Source: GCA-016699835 sp964543905 (lineage in GTDB: Bacteria; Planctomycetota; Phycisphaerae; Phycisphaerales; UBA1924). Taken from it: DNA of 64,000 nt. Where the stretch lies: the NCBI GenBank assembly GCA_964543905.1, contig CAZIZO010000014.1, forward strand, positions 18,178 through 82,177, written 5' to 3'. The translations under genes were made by a program, and so were the position numbers. This document shows, piece after piece, positions 39,703 to 47,845 of this stretch. Numbering within the stretch: position 1 is the first letter of the stretch; every line of letters begins with the position of its first letter. The notes beneath the pieces are model-generated. The model did not search any database and had not been told where the DNA came from. It worked only from the letters and a program-made list of their open reading frames with translations.

Positions 39703-39731
39703 AACATACAAGAGCGAGAAGTCCATGTCAA
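39703..39731 (-). promoter_or_regulatory. Sigma70-like promoter for the Cys-rich lipoprotein gene
   Basis: On the minus strand TTGACA (39726-39731) is separated by exactly 17 bp from TATGTT (39703-39708). The expected transcription start falls at the ATG at 39696. Near-consensus and well placed; no experimental support. Confidence 0.6.
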
Positions 39732-39822
39732 GCGGGATTGAAATAGGATAAAAAAAGATTGCACTTCGCTAGCCATGGATGACTTGTGCGTCAGCGTTCG
39801 AGTTCCACCCCGTCAATCAAAG

Positions 39823-39844
39823 GGGCGAGCCCGGAGGCTCGCCC
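39823..39844 (-). terminator. Terminator downstream of mscL
   Basis: An 8-bp GGGCGAGC / GCTCGCCC stem with a 6-nt loop. On the minus strand it is followed by CTTTGATTG. It lies about 60 bp beyond the mscL stop codon. Confidence 0.65.
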
Positions 39845-39904
39845 GTGTCGTCGCGTGAAAGTGATGCCAACTCCCGATTCGGAGAGCCGAGTACCCAGAG
39901 TGCA

Positions 39905-40375
39905 TCAGCGGCGCTTGAGTTCGGCGAGGATCTGCTCGAGGAGGACTTCCTGCGCGGGCTTGGCGGCGGGGGCTGGGGGTGGAGCGGCCTGCTCCTTTTC
40001 GAACTTCTTCTTCGCGGTGTTGAAGGCCTTGACGACGAGGAAGATGCAGAAGGCGAGGATGATGAAGTTGATGAGGATGGTGATGAAGTTGCCGATGCCG
40101 AGGACGGCGCCGGCTTCCTGGGCCTTGGCGAGGGGGAGGACTTGGCCGGGGTTTTTGGCGGCGAACTCTTCGACGGCCTTTTGGGCGGAGTCGGAGAGGG
40201 CGATGTACTTGTCGGAGAAGTTGACGTTGCCGGCCATGCCGACGATGGGCATGATGACGTCCTTGATCATGGAGTTGACGATGCCGCCGAAGGCGCCGCC
40301 GATGATGACGCCGACGGCGAGGTCGAGGACATTGCCCTTGAGGGCGAAATCGCGAAACTCTTTGATGAAACCCAT
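39905..40375 (-). CDS. mscL: Large-conductance mechanosensitive channel
   Basis: MscL opens under membrane tension to release solutes during hypo-osmotic shock. The N-terminal FALKGNVLDLAVGVIIGGAFG motif (given as KGNVLDLAVGVIIGGAFG, residues ~13-30) is the first transmembrane helix and gate. The second helix is NFITILINFIILAFCIFLVV, and a charged C-terminal bundle (LLEQILAELKRR) closes the protein. At 156 residues it is slightly longer than E. coli MscL, with an extended periplasmic loop (residues ~50-85) and an Ala/Pro-rich linker. An AAGGAG box lies 6 nt before the start. Confidence 0.96.
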   Translation of the reverse strand: MGFIKEFRDFALKGNVLDLAVGVIIGGAFGGIVNSMIKDVIMPIVGMAGNVNFSDKYIALSDSAQKAVEEFAAKNPGQVLPLAKAQEAGAVLGIGNFITILINFIILAFCIFLVVKAFNTAKKKFEKEQAAPPPAPAAKPAQEVLLEQILAELKRR

Positions 40376-40471
40376 GAGAAACTCCTTGGTGGTGCCCCAG
40401 AGTTGGGGTGACGGAAAGAAACCGGTGGTGGGAGAGGATAACAGAAAAGTCGGGACGGTGGCGGGGAAGGA

Positions 40472-41248
40472 TCAGAACGTCCAGACGAGGAGGAGGAAGT
40501 AGTCGACGTCGTTCTTTTTGCGGTTGCCGCCGGGCTGGCTTTGGTAGCGGTCCTCGGCCCCGACTTTGAGGCTCATGTTGGTTTCGGGATCGACGAGGAC
40601 TTCGTAGGCGGCCTTGGCGACGACGCGATAGGCGGAGGGGAAGTCGTCGAGAGCGGGGTAGTAGTCGGCGCTGAAGGTGAGTCGTTGGCGTTCGGTGATC
40701 TTCCACATCACGTCGGTGCCGAGGTCGAGTTCGGGGGTGAACTTGGGATTGGGGTCGTGCCCTTGGAGGGTCCAACTGAAGGCGGGGCCGACGCGGCCGA
40801 TCCACTCGAAGTTCTCGCGCTGGACGAACGAATATCCGAGACCGGCCGCCCCGTTGAGGCGCCACTTCCAATCCTGGAACTCGTCGTATTCGAGGCCGCC
40901 TTTGGCGAAGACGCGCCAGCGCGGGTCTTTGAGGATCCAGTCGTTTCGGGCGAAGGCCTCGCCGCGGTTGGCGGAGCGTGTGCCGTCGCTGGTGGCGTAG
41001 GAGTACCTGATGCCGGCGGAGGTGGCAAGTTCGTCGGTTTTGCGTTCGGTGCTCAGGCCGGCGCGGACGTTGAAGTTCTCGGAGTTGCCGGCGGAGCCGT
41101 TGACGCCGACCTCGGCGGATCGCTTCCAGGCGGACCAGAACGAGGTTTCGGATTCTTTGAGCACCTCGGGGGCCTTGTCTTGGGCGAGGGACGGTGACGA
41201 GACGGACAGCGCCGCGGCGGCGGCGAGGACCAAAGACAACACACGCAT
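40472..41248 (-). CDS. DUF481-type outer-membrane protein
   Basis: The 258-residue protein has a Sec signal (VLSLVLAAAAALSVSSPSLAQ). It then shows alternating-residue beta strands with aromatic ends (SAEVGVNGSAGNSENFNVRAGLS, seen as VGVNGSAGNSENFNVRAGL; closing strand VDYFLLLVWTF). This matches DUF481, a salt-stress-induced outer-membrane barrel family. The C-terminal aromatic residue F fits outer-membrane insertion. A GAGGAG box lies 8 nt upstream. It is separated by about 100 bp from mscL; both may respond to osmotic change, but that link is inference. Confidence 0.85.
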   Translation of the reverse strand: MRVLSLVLAAAAALSVSSPSLAQDKAPEVLKESETSFWSAWKRSAEVGVNGSAGNSENFNVRAGLSTERKTDELATSAGIRYSYATSDGTRSANRGEAFARNDWILKDPRWRVFAKGGLEYDEFQDWKWRLNGAAGLGYSFVQRENFEWIGRVGPAFSWTLQGHDPNPKFTPELDLGTDVMWKITERQRLTFSADYYPALDDFPSAYRVVAKAAYEVLVDPETNMSLKVGAEDRYQSQPGGNRKKNDVDYFLLLVWTF

Positions 41249-41918
41249 CGGACCAACTCCTCAGGAAAGAGACGACTCGAGAGCACCCAACGTCGGACAG
41301 GACACACACCGCCCGAGGGGGAGAGCGCGCACGCCACCGGCGAACGCCCTCCGAAGGGGCAAGCCTATGGGCACGACGCGAAGGACGTTCCCAAATCACG
41401 GAAGAAGACGCGAATCGTGGGAGGGGATTGAACCCTAGATCGGGGGAAGGCGAGTGAGGAAGGGGAGGGGGATCGCGTTGCTCACAGAGGAGCGTTGACG
41501 GGATTGGTCGTGGCGTCGTCTCGGCGGGCTCAAGATGTGTGAAGATAGAGACTTAAAGGTCGTTTCACGGGCGTGGGGCAAAGGAGGGAATGGATGTGGG
41601 AGAGGGCTAGTCGAGTGGCGGGCGAGTCGGGCGAGGCTTGACTCAGGTCCGTGGTTTGTTACTGTAATGGTCCGGTGGAGTGGTGAAAAACTCAACCGGC
41701 GTGTCGTCCGGGGTGAGACCTGAGGGGGCGATACGAGAGGGTCAGGTTCGCGCACATCGTGCCGCTCGGCGTTCGCCGTGTTTGCCTCTCATCCCAAACC
41801 GCGCACGACGAACTGCGGGTAGAGTGTTCGGACTGTTCTTCGGCTGGACTTCCCGGCGTGGGCGGAGAACTCGTGTCCTTTTCTCGGTTCCACGCCATGG
41901 ACTCTTTGAGGACTAGCA
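41249..41918. other. Long intergenic region upstream of the OmcB-like lipoprotein gene
   Basis: A 670-bp divergent region, the longest gene-free stretch of the window. Several short open frames occur on both strands, but they are compositionally poor (Ser/Arg/Pro-rich) and lack start signals. The region presumably carries promoters for the DUF481 and OmcB-like genes; the latter has a GAGGA box (41908-41912). No hairpin or repeat was recognised. Confidence 0.5.
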
Positions 41919-43580
41919 ATGAAACAATTTTCTTCGGTGAACAGGTTGGTCGCGTTGGCGCTGGCGACGGCCGGCGTCATGGCTTCGGTGGGCTGTGAAG
42001 GCTCGGGCGCTGGCGGCTCGGGCGCTCCGGCATGGGGCAGTTACATCCTGAAGGATGAAGCCGGCGCTCCGGCTCCCAAGGTCGCGGAAGCCAAGCCCGC
42101 GCCGAAGGCGGCCGAACCCGCGAAGCCGGCCCCGAAGGCCGAGCCAGCGCCGGCGCCGGCGCCGGCGGCCAAGCCGGTGGTGGCTTCGAGCGGCGGCTCG
42201 TTCATGGCGTTCCCGACGGGGGACCGGAACACGTCGGTCATCTCGATCGAGCGGTTCATGCCCCGCCAGGTGATCGCGGGCAGCAACTTTGATTATTCGA
42301 TGAAGGTCTGCAACCTGACCAACAACAAGGTCAGCGGCGTGGTTCTTCGTGACGAGTGCGCCCCGACGATGAACGTGGTGTCGTCGAATCCGGCGCACCA
42401 GGGCGGCGCTCCGACCCTGACGTGGAACTTGGGCGATTTCAACCCGGGCGAGTGCAAGACGGTGACGGTGACGGCGAAGGCGGGCGCGTCGGGCTCGATG
42501 AGTTCGTGCGCGACGGTGACGTGGGCGCAGATGATCTGCCAGACGATCCCGGTGGTTCAGCCGGCGCTCAAGGTCGAGTTGACCCAGACCCCGGCCGAGG
42601 CGACGCCTTGCGATCAGGTCTGCATCAAGGTCGTGGTGTCGAACCCGGGCACGGCGGACGACACCAACGTGAAGGTGAACGTTCCGCTCTGCAACGGCTT
42701 CACGAGCACGGACGGGAAGAGCGGCAACTGGACGTGGGACGTGGGCACGCTCGCGGCAGGCGCGAGCAAGGAAATGACGATCTGCGGCAAGATCAGCAAG
42801 ACGGGTCAGTGCTGCACCACGGCGTCGGCGTCGGCCGACAACAACCTGACCGCGACGAGCCAGCAGGGCTGCACGGTCATCAAGCAGCCGGTGCTCGCGC
42901 TGACGGCCCAGTGCCCCCCGGGCGGGATCACGGGTCGCGGCGGCCGCAACCTGACCTTCTCCTTCACCGTCACGAACAAGGGTGACGCGGCGTGCTCCAC
43001 GACGGTGACCGCGCCGGTCCCGGCGGGCACCACCTTCGTCTCGGCCGACAACGGCGGGACGAACGCGGGCGGGAACGTCTCGTGGAACGTGGGCAACCTT
43101 GCTCCTGGCGCGTCCAAGACCGTCAGCCTCGTCGCGAAGGCCGCCTCGGCGGGTAACTTTGCCGCGTCGGCCGCCGCGTCCTGTGCGTGCGCGGCGCCGG
43201 TGCAGGCGAACTGCTCGACGGCCTTGACCAGCGTCCCGGACATCGGCACGCTGATCACCGACGACGACGGCGTCGTTGACGTCGGCGGCAACCACACGTT
43301 CCGCTACGAGGTCAAGAACCAGGGCTTCGTGGACCTGACCAACGTGAAGGCCGTCATGCAGTTGGATGACGGGCTCGACTTCGTCTCGACCGACGGCCCC
43401 GGCACGGCGCAGGGCCGTACGGTCACCTTCAACGTCGGCACGCTCAAGCCCGGCCAGACGGTCAAGTTCAACATCGTGTGCAAGGGCACCAAGGCGGGCC
43501 AACTCGTGATCCAGAGCACCACGACCTCCAACGAGTGCAAGCCCGTCCGCAACGACGAGCAGGTCAACTACGTTCAGTAA
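41919..43580 (+). CDS. OmcB-like Cys-rich lipoprotein with DUF11 repeats
   Basis: This 553-residue protein has a lipoprotein signal (LALATAGVMASVGC, C26) and then a long Pro/Ala/Lys linker (about 50-90, repeated KPAPKAxP). Four DUF11-type beta domains follow (about 105-205, 205-320, 320-440 and 440-553), each with patterns such as NLGDFNPGECKTVTV and WNVGNLAPGASKTV. More than 20 cysteines are spread over the first three domains. The layout of Cys-rich DUF11 repeats is that of chlamydial OmcB, which forms a disulfide-linked envelope layer. A similar role as a cross-linked envelope scaffold here is plausible but inferred. A strong terminator follows. Confidence 0.85.
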   Translation: MKQFSSVNRLVALALATAGVMASVGCEGSGAGGSGAPAWGSYILKDEAGAPAPKVAEAKPAPKAAEPAKPAPKAEPAPAPAPAAKPVVASSGGSFMAFPTGDRNTSVISIERFMPRQVIAGSNFDYSMKVCNLTNNKVSGVVLRDECAPTMNVVSSNPAHQGGAPTLTWNLGDFNPGECKTVTVTAKAGASGSMSSCATVTWAQMICQTIPVVQPALKVELTQTPAEATPCDQVCIKVVVSNPGTADDTNVKVNVPLCNGFTSTDGKSGNWTWDVGTLAAGASKEMTICGKISKTGQCCTTASASADNNLTATSQQGCTVIKQPVLALTAQCPPGGITGRGGRNLTFSFTVTNKGDAACSTTVTAPVPAGTTFVSADNGGTNAGGNVSWNVGNLAPGASKTVSLVAKAASAGNFAASAAASCACAAPVQANCSTALTSVPDIGTLITDDDGVVDVGGNHTFRYEVKNQGFVDLTNVKAVMQLDDGLDFVSTDGPGTAQGRTVTFNVGTLKPGQTVKFNIVCKGTKAGQLVIQSTTTSNECKPVRNDEQVNYVQ

Positions 43581-43622
43581 GGCACGTTGTTGGCGTGAAC
43601 CACATGTTTGAGTAGATTCCAA

Positions 43623-43646
43623 AGGCCCGGGCAATCGCCCGGGCCT
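43623..43646 (+). terminator. Terminator after the OmcB-like gene
   Basis: A perfect 10-bp stem AGGCCCGGGC / GCCCGGGCCT with loop AATC, followed by CTTCTTTTT. Confidence 0.85.
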
Positions 43647-43807
43647 CTTCTTTTTGGGGGGCGGAGTGGTGGGCGGGTGTTCGTGATTCGAGCGACCGTG
43701 CTTGTGGATGGGCGGGGCGTGGGCTCTGCGGGGTGGGGGATTCGGCGTTTGTCGAAAGGGTGGGCGGGCGCTCGCGTGCCGGTGCGGCGGCGTCCGTACG
43801 ATCAATC

Positions 43808-44440
43808 ATGCGACACCGGTTGACCATACTGCTTGCGGCGGCGTGCTGCCTCGCCTTGGCGGGCTGCGCGACTTCGCCTTGGGAGTCGGCGTATGTCGGT
43901 GTGCGCCCGCTCGCAGGCGCTCGAGCGGACATGGCGGAGCAGGTGCGTGTGCAGCAGGTGCCTTGGGAGCGTATCGAGGCGATGCTCAAGGAGCAGGACG
44001 CGATGGTGGCGTCGAGCGAGGTGCATCCGGACGAGTGGTCGGCGGAGAGGAAGGCCGAGTCGAAGGCGAAGATGCTGCGGTGGTTGCAGGTGACGGGCGA
44101 GGCGGCGAGCATCGACGTGCTGGGTCGCTCGACGTTTCGGACGACGGACGATGTGAGGCCGGGGACGGAGGAAGGGCGTGGCGAACTGGTGAAGTTGGCG
44201 CGGAAGTTGGGGAGTGATCTGGTGGTATGGTCGAGCCGAACGCTGGGGAAATCGGAGAAGGTGGTGGACCGACCGGTGACGAGTTATCGCTCGGGGACGA
44301 TCTCGTACGTGGATCGCAAGGGGAAGGTGCGGACCCAGTCGTATTCGGACAGCGAGACGACGTGGGTACCGACGCGGGTGGTGGCGGACGAGGTGGAGTT
44401 CGTGGCGTACTTCCTGGATCGGAGAATGGACGTCCGCTGA
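43808..44440 (+). CDS. Lipoprotein of unknown function
   Basis: The 210-residue product has a clear lipoprotein signal (ILLAAACCLALAGC). The mature domain contains KLARKLGSDLVVWSSRTLGK, followed by ETTWVPTRVVADEVEFVAYFL, a strand-helix pattern also seen in small planctomycete outer-membrane-associated proteins of unknown role. The start at 43808 places the signal at the N-terminus; the frame extends further upstream without a ribosome binding site. It is convergent with the xylose-isomerase-like gene (31 bp apart). Confidence 0.75.
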   Translation: MRHRLTILLAAACCLALAGCATSPWESAYVGVRPLAGARADMAEQVRVQQVPWERIEAMLKEQDAMVASSEVHPDEWSAERKAESKAKMLRWLQVTGEAASIDVLGRSTFRTTDDVRPGTEEGRGELVKLARKLGSDLVVWSSRTLGKSEKVVDRPVTSYRSGTISYVDRKGKVRTQSYSDSETTWVPTRVVADEVEFVAYFLDRRMDVR

Positions 44441-44471
44441 CGGGAAGAGGTCGCCCGGGCGTTGGGCCTGT

Positions 44472-45623
44472 TCAGACCAGCCTGGGCAGCGTGGGCAGGC
44501 GGTCGGGCCTTGGGGCTCGCAGACGGACCAGGTGGGACTCGACCCAGCCTCGTGCCCCGGGGGCTTCGGGGTTGGCGAGGGCGCGCAGGATGCTGGCGTG
44601 GTCGGCCATGTTGATGCGGTCGTTGGCGGCGCGCAGCGCGTCCATGTTGATCTTGAGGGCGACGTCGACGGGCATGCGCTCGGGGTTGATGTCGATGCCG
44701 AAGTAGCCGCGATAGGCGTGCATTTTGAGGGTGTAGAGCCCGGCCTCGGCCTGCTCGGGGGAGACGACGCCGACGTTGAGGTCCTGGTCGTAGTTGCCGA
44801 GGGGCTGGCTGTTCCAGTGGGTGTGGGCAAGGCGGGCTTCGCTGAGGGGCCAACTGAGGGCGTAGGCGAGGTCTTCGAAGCCCATGAGGACGTGGCCGAC
44901 TTCGGGATTCATGCACACGAGTGTGTGGCCCTCGGCGAGGAGGGCGCGATTGTCGGGGTGGCGGAGTTTGTCTTCGACGAGACGGCCGAGGAGGACGCCC
45001 TCGGGGGTGGTGCTGAAGAGGATGCGTCCGCGAGGTTCGTAGGGCTTGGGCTCGAAGGCGATGCGGACGCCGGGGACGGCTTCCATGGCTTCGGCGAGCG
45101 CGTCGGCGAAGCGGTCGCGCATGGCGGCGAAATCGTGCCCGAAGGGGTTTTCGAAGCCGTCGATGCCGGGCCAGACGACGGCGAAGTCGGTGTTGAGGTG
45201 CTTGTTGAGTTTGAGCGCGGCGATGGTGCGGTCGATGGCGGCGCGGCGTGGGACGGGGAGGGGATTGGAAAGGGAGCCGAACTCGAACTGGGTGTCCCAG
45301 AAGAGGAGGGGGATGACGGTGAGCAGGCGGATGCCGGTGCTGGTGGAGAAGGACGTCCAGAGGGGGAGGTTGTCTTCGTTGATCTCGTTGGGGTAATGGG
45401 CTTCGAGGGCGGCGAGCCCGTAGGGCTTGAGGGAGGCGGCGATGTCCAGCCTGCGTTCGAGGTCGAGGACGGGGCCGTAGCGATCGTGGAATCGGCTGGT
45501 GAAGGGGGAGAAGAACCAGATACCGGCGGAGAACTTGAGGTCGAGATCGAAGGACTGCATGTGCGCGATCTGCTGGTCGAGGTCGCGGCGCTGGGCTTGG
45601 GGGCGGAGGTTGAGGAGGGGCAT
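44472..45623 (-). CDS. Xylose-isomerase-like TIM-barrel protein
   Basis: The 383-residue sequence shows a TIM barrel with metal-ligand-like residues typical of the xylose isomerase/AP-endonuclease-2 superfamily. IAFEPKPYEPRG (Glu and Lys on a barrel strand), CMNPEVGHVLMGFED and AHTHWNSQPLGNYDQDLNVG all look like active-site strands (metal-binding Glu/Asp/His). It could isomerise a sugar or sugar acid. It is shorter than canonical XylA (~390-440) and I cannot name the substrate. An inverted repeat lies 23 bp upstream of its start. trpF lies upstream on the same strand, so the two may share a transcript. Confidence 0.75.
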   Translation of the reverse strand: MPLLNLRPQAQRRDLDQQIAHMQSFDLDLKFSAGIWFFSPFTSRFHDRYGPVLDLERRLDIAASLKPYGLAALEAHYPNEINEDNLPLWTSFSTSTGIRLLTVIPLLFWDTQFEFGSLSNPLPVPRRAAIDRTIAALKLNKHLNTDFAVVWPGIDGFENPFGHDFAAMRDRFADALAEAMEAVPGVRIAFEPKPYEPRGRILFSTTPEGVLLGRLVEDKLRHPDNRALLAEGHTLVCMNPEVGHVLMGFEDLAYALSWPLSEARLAHTHWNSQPLGNYDQDLNVGVVSPEQAEAGLYTLKMHAYRGYFGIDINPERMPVDVALKINMDALRAANDRINMADHASILRALANPEAPGARGWVESHLVRLRAPRPDRLPTLPRLV

Positions 45624-45645
45624 GGCAGATGCTAAATGGCCCGGG

Positions 45646-45679
45646 GGCCAATTGCCAAAGGGGGAAGAGGCAATTGGCC
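45646..45679 (-). promoter_or_regulatory. Perfect inverted repeat upstream of the xylose-isomerase-like gene
   Basis: GGCCAATTGCC and GGCAATTGGCC (11 bp each, perfect) are separated by 12 nt, 23 bp before the ATG at 45623. The AT-containing core is unlike the GC-rich terminators here and no T-run follows. It may therefore be a repressor operator or an mRNA leader hairpin. Confidence 0.6.
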
Positions 45680-45719
45680 ACTTGGCAGGCGGGCGTGGAT
45701 CGTGGGGGCGACGGTGGAT

Positions 45720-46352
45720 TTAGCCGCGATCGGCGTCGAAGACGGCCTGGCAGAAGGCCTCGATGAGGGCGGGGTCTTTGAGGCCGCGGGCCTTTTCGAC
45801 GCCGCTGGAGACGTCGACGGCATAGGGACGGACGATGCGGATCGCTTCGGAGACGTTGCTGGGCGTGAGTCCTCCGGCGAGGAAGATGGGCTTGGGGTAG
45901 TCGTCGACGAAGGCGGAGAGTTTGGACCAATCGAAGGAGGTGCCCTCGCCGCCGGCGGAGCCGTCGATGAGGACGGCATCGACTTCGGGGACCTCTCGCC
46001 ACTGGTCCAGGTCGTTGGCGATGGTGGATTCGTCGAAGCGGACGGCCTTGATGAGGTTTGGTCCGCAGCGCTGGACGAGGTCGAGGGACTCTTGGCCGTG
46101 GAACTGGACGAGGGTGGTGGGGCAAGTCTCTTCGGCGTCGCAGAAGTCGTCGAGGATGGGATTGACAAAGACGGCGACGGTGCTGACGCAGGGCGGGAGG
46201 AGGGCCATGATCTCGGCGGCCTGTTCGGGGGTGATGGCGCGGGAGGAGTTTTTGTAGAACATGAAACCGACGGCGTCGGCGCCGGCGTCGGCGGCGGCGA
46301 GGGCGGCGTCGGGGTCGCGGATGCCACAGATTTTGATTCGTGTTCGGGGCAT
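45720..46352 (-). CDS. trpF: Phosphoribosylanthranilate isomerase
   Basis: TrpF isomerises phosphoribosylanthranilate to CdRP in tryptophan synthesis. The start TRIKICGIRDPDAALAA has the catalytic Cys in KICGI. The barrel continues with GADAVGFMFYKNSSRAI, LVQFHGQES, the general acid Asp in VLIDGSAGGEGTSFDW and the phosphate-binding LAGGLTPSNV and VDVSSGVEKARGLKD segments. Length 210 residues is normal. No other trp genes are present, so this is an isolated trpF. Confidence 0.95.
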   Translation of the reverse strand: MPRTRIKICGIRDPDAALAAADAGADAVGFMFYKNSSRAITPEQAAEIMALLPPCVSTVAVFVNPILDDFCDAEETCPTTLVQFHGQESLDLVQRCGPNLIKAVRFDESTIANDLDQWREVPEVDAVLIDGSAGGEGTSFDWSKLSAFVDDYPKPIFLAGGLTPSNVSEAIRIVRPYAVDVSSGVEKARGLKDPALIEAFCQAVFDADRG

Positions 46353-46409
46353 GGGGCGCGGTGGATGGGACGTGGAGGACGTGGGGGGAGTGCGGGAAGG
46401 ACGGTGGGA

Positions 46410-47609
46410 TCAGGGCGACGAGGTGGAGGGTGAGTTGAGTTCGGCGAGGAGTTGGCGAGCGAGGGCCTCATCATCGGGGTCGCGGAGGTCAGGCAGGGCG
46501 AGGGTCAGGAGTTCGCGGGCGCTGGTGGGGTTGTTGAGGTAGCGTGCGTGGAGGAGGCCGGTCATGAGGCGAACGTGGGGTGATTGCTCGTCCTTGGGGT
46601 AGGCGTCGAGGAAGAGCGCGTAGGCCTTGGCGGCGTTGGCGTGGTGGCGGTCGGCGAAGAGTTGGTTGGCGACGGCGAGTTGGTTGTGCTTGCTGAGCGT
46701 CGCGAATCGGGGTGAGGATTCGGCGGCGAGGAGGAGGGTGAGGTAGGCGGAGGCGGCGCCGGCGGGGTCTCCCCGGGCGAGACGGGAGGCGATGTCGGCA
46801 CGGGAGGTGGCGACGTCGTCGGGCATGGGTGGCTCCGGCGGGGCGGCAGCCTTGGACGGACGGAGGCGAGGGCCTTTGGCGTCGAACGGGTTGGCGGCGT
46901 CGCGGATCTCGGCGAGGCGGAGGCGGCGCTGGAAGATGGAGAAGAGGTCGAAGCCCTCGCGGGGGATGACCTTGGAGGCGAGGAGGACGAGAGCGACGGC
47001 GATGCCGAAGGCGTAGCCGCCGAGGTGGGCGAGACGGGAGACGTTGTCGGAGGCGCCGAGGCTGATGAAGTCGCGGAGGATGGCGACGGCGATGAACCAG
47101 AGGGCGGGGATGTCGAAGGTGCCGACCATGATGAAGAAGACGAAGAGGCGGACGTTGGTCCGGGGAAAGAAGACGAGGAATGCGCCGGTGACGGCGGCGA
47201 TGGCGCCGGAGGCGCCGATGAGCGGGGCCTTGTTGAAGGCGAGGTGGGCGGCACCGGCGGCGGCGCCGCCGAGGAGGTAGAAGGCGAGGTAGGCGAGGCG
47301 CCCGAGGCGATCTTCGATGGTGGGTCCGAAGACGAACAGGAAGAGCATGTTGCCGAGGAGGTGCATCCAACTGCCGTGGAGGAAGGCGTAGGTGAAGAAA
47401 CGCCAGGGCTGGCTGGGTTTCCAGAGCAGGGCGAGTTGGTCGGCGAAGGCGTCGGGGATGGGGGCCCGGCCTTGGGCGACGTTGGAGCCCTGGGAGGCGT
47501 GGGTGAGGAGGAAAAAGGCGACGAAGAGGACAATGTTGAGGGCGATGAGGACGTGGTTGACCACGGTTGGGCGACGGTTGGCCCGGTCATTGCCGAGGGG
47601 GATGATCAC
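46410..47609 (-). CDS. Rhomboid-family intramembrane serine protease with C-terminal helical extension
   Basis: Translation probably starts at the GTG at 47609, giving an IIPLGNDRANRR start like the 'IPLGD' start of bacterial rhomboids. Six membrane helices span about 20-215. Catalytic Ser135 lies in IGASGAIAAV and His195 in RLAHLGGYAFG, and the HGSWMHLLGNMLF segment (His and Asn for the oxyanion site) is present at 79-91. After the membrane core a soluble ~180-residue tail contains TPR-like helices (e.g. RLARGDPAGAASAYLTLLLA), common in planctomycete rhomboids. It cleaves membrane proteins within the bilayer; the substrate is unknown. Confidence 0.9.
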   Translation of the reverse strand: MIIPLGNDRANRRPTVVNHVLIALNIVLFVAFFLLTHASQGSNVAQGRAPIPDAFADQLALLWKPSQPWRFFTYAFLHGSWMHLLGNMLFLFVFGPTIEDRLGRLAYLAFYLLGGAAAGAAHLAFNKAPLIGASGAIAAVTGAFLVFFPRTNVRLFVFFIMVGTFDIPALWFIAVAILRDFISLGASDNVSRLAHLGGYAFGIAVALVLLASKVIPREGFDLFSIFQRRLRLAEIRDAANPFDAKGPRLRPSKAAAPPEPPMPDDVATSRADIASRLARGDPAGAASAYLTLLLAAESSPRFATLSKHNQLAVANQLFADRHHANAAKAYALFLDAYPKDEQSPHVRLMTGLLHARYLNNPTSARELLTLALPDLRDPDDEALARQLLAELNSPSTSSP

Positions 47610-47845
47610 GGTGGAGGATAGGGCGAGGGGTGCCGAAGACGTGGCGAACGGAAGGTGGAGCGTGGAGAATGCGAGCGGAAGTTGAGTGGGGAAGAGCCAA
47701 AGTCCGATCGAGCGCCATACACTGAAAACCCGGGTGCGGAGGTGCATTCAGGGCAGGCGCGGGTGGGCCGCGAAACGACCGAACCAGGGCTTGTGGGGAA
47801 CGGGGCTCCGATGGGGCTTGGCCCGTAGAACAAGGCAGAAGACCA
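47610..47845. other. Divergent intergenic region, rhomboid and citrate synthase genes
   Basis: 236 bp between divergent genes. The minus-strand frame of the rhomboid gene stays open into it, but that extension lacks hydrophobic or conserved sequence. No motif seen. Confidence 0.4.

Noticed and set aside
41913..43805. Long minus-strand frame opposite the OmcB-like gene
   Set aside because: Arg/His-rich with no domain. The + strand frame has a lipoprotein signal, a ribosome binding site and repeat domains.
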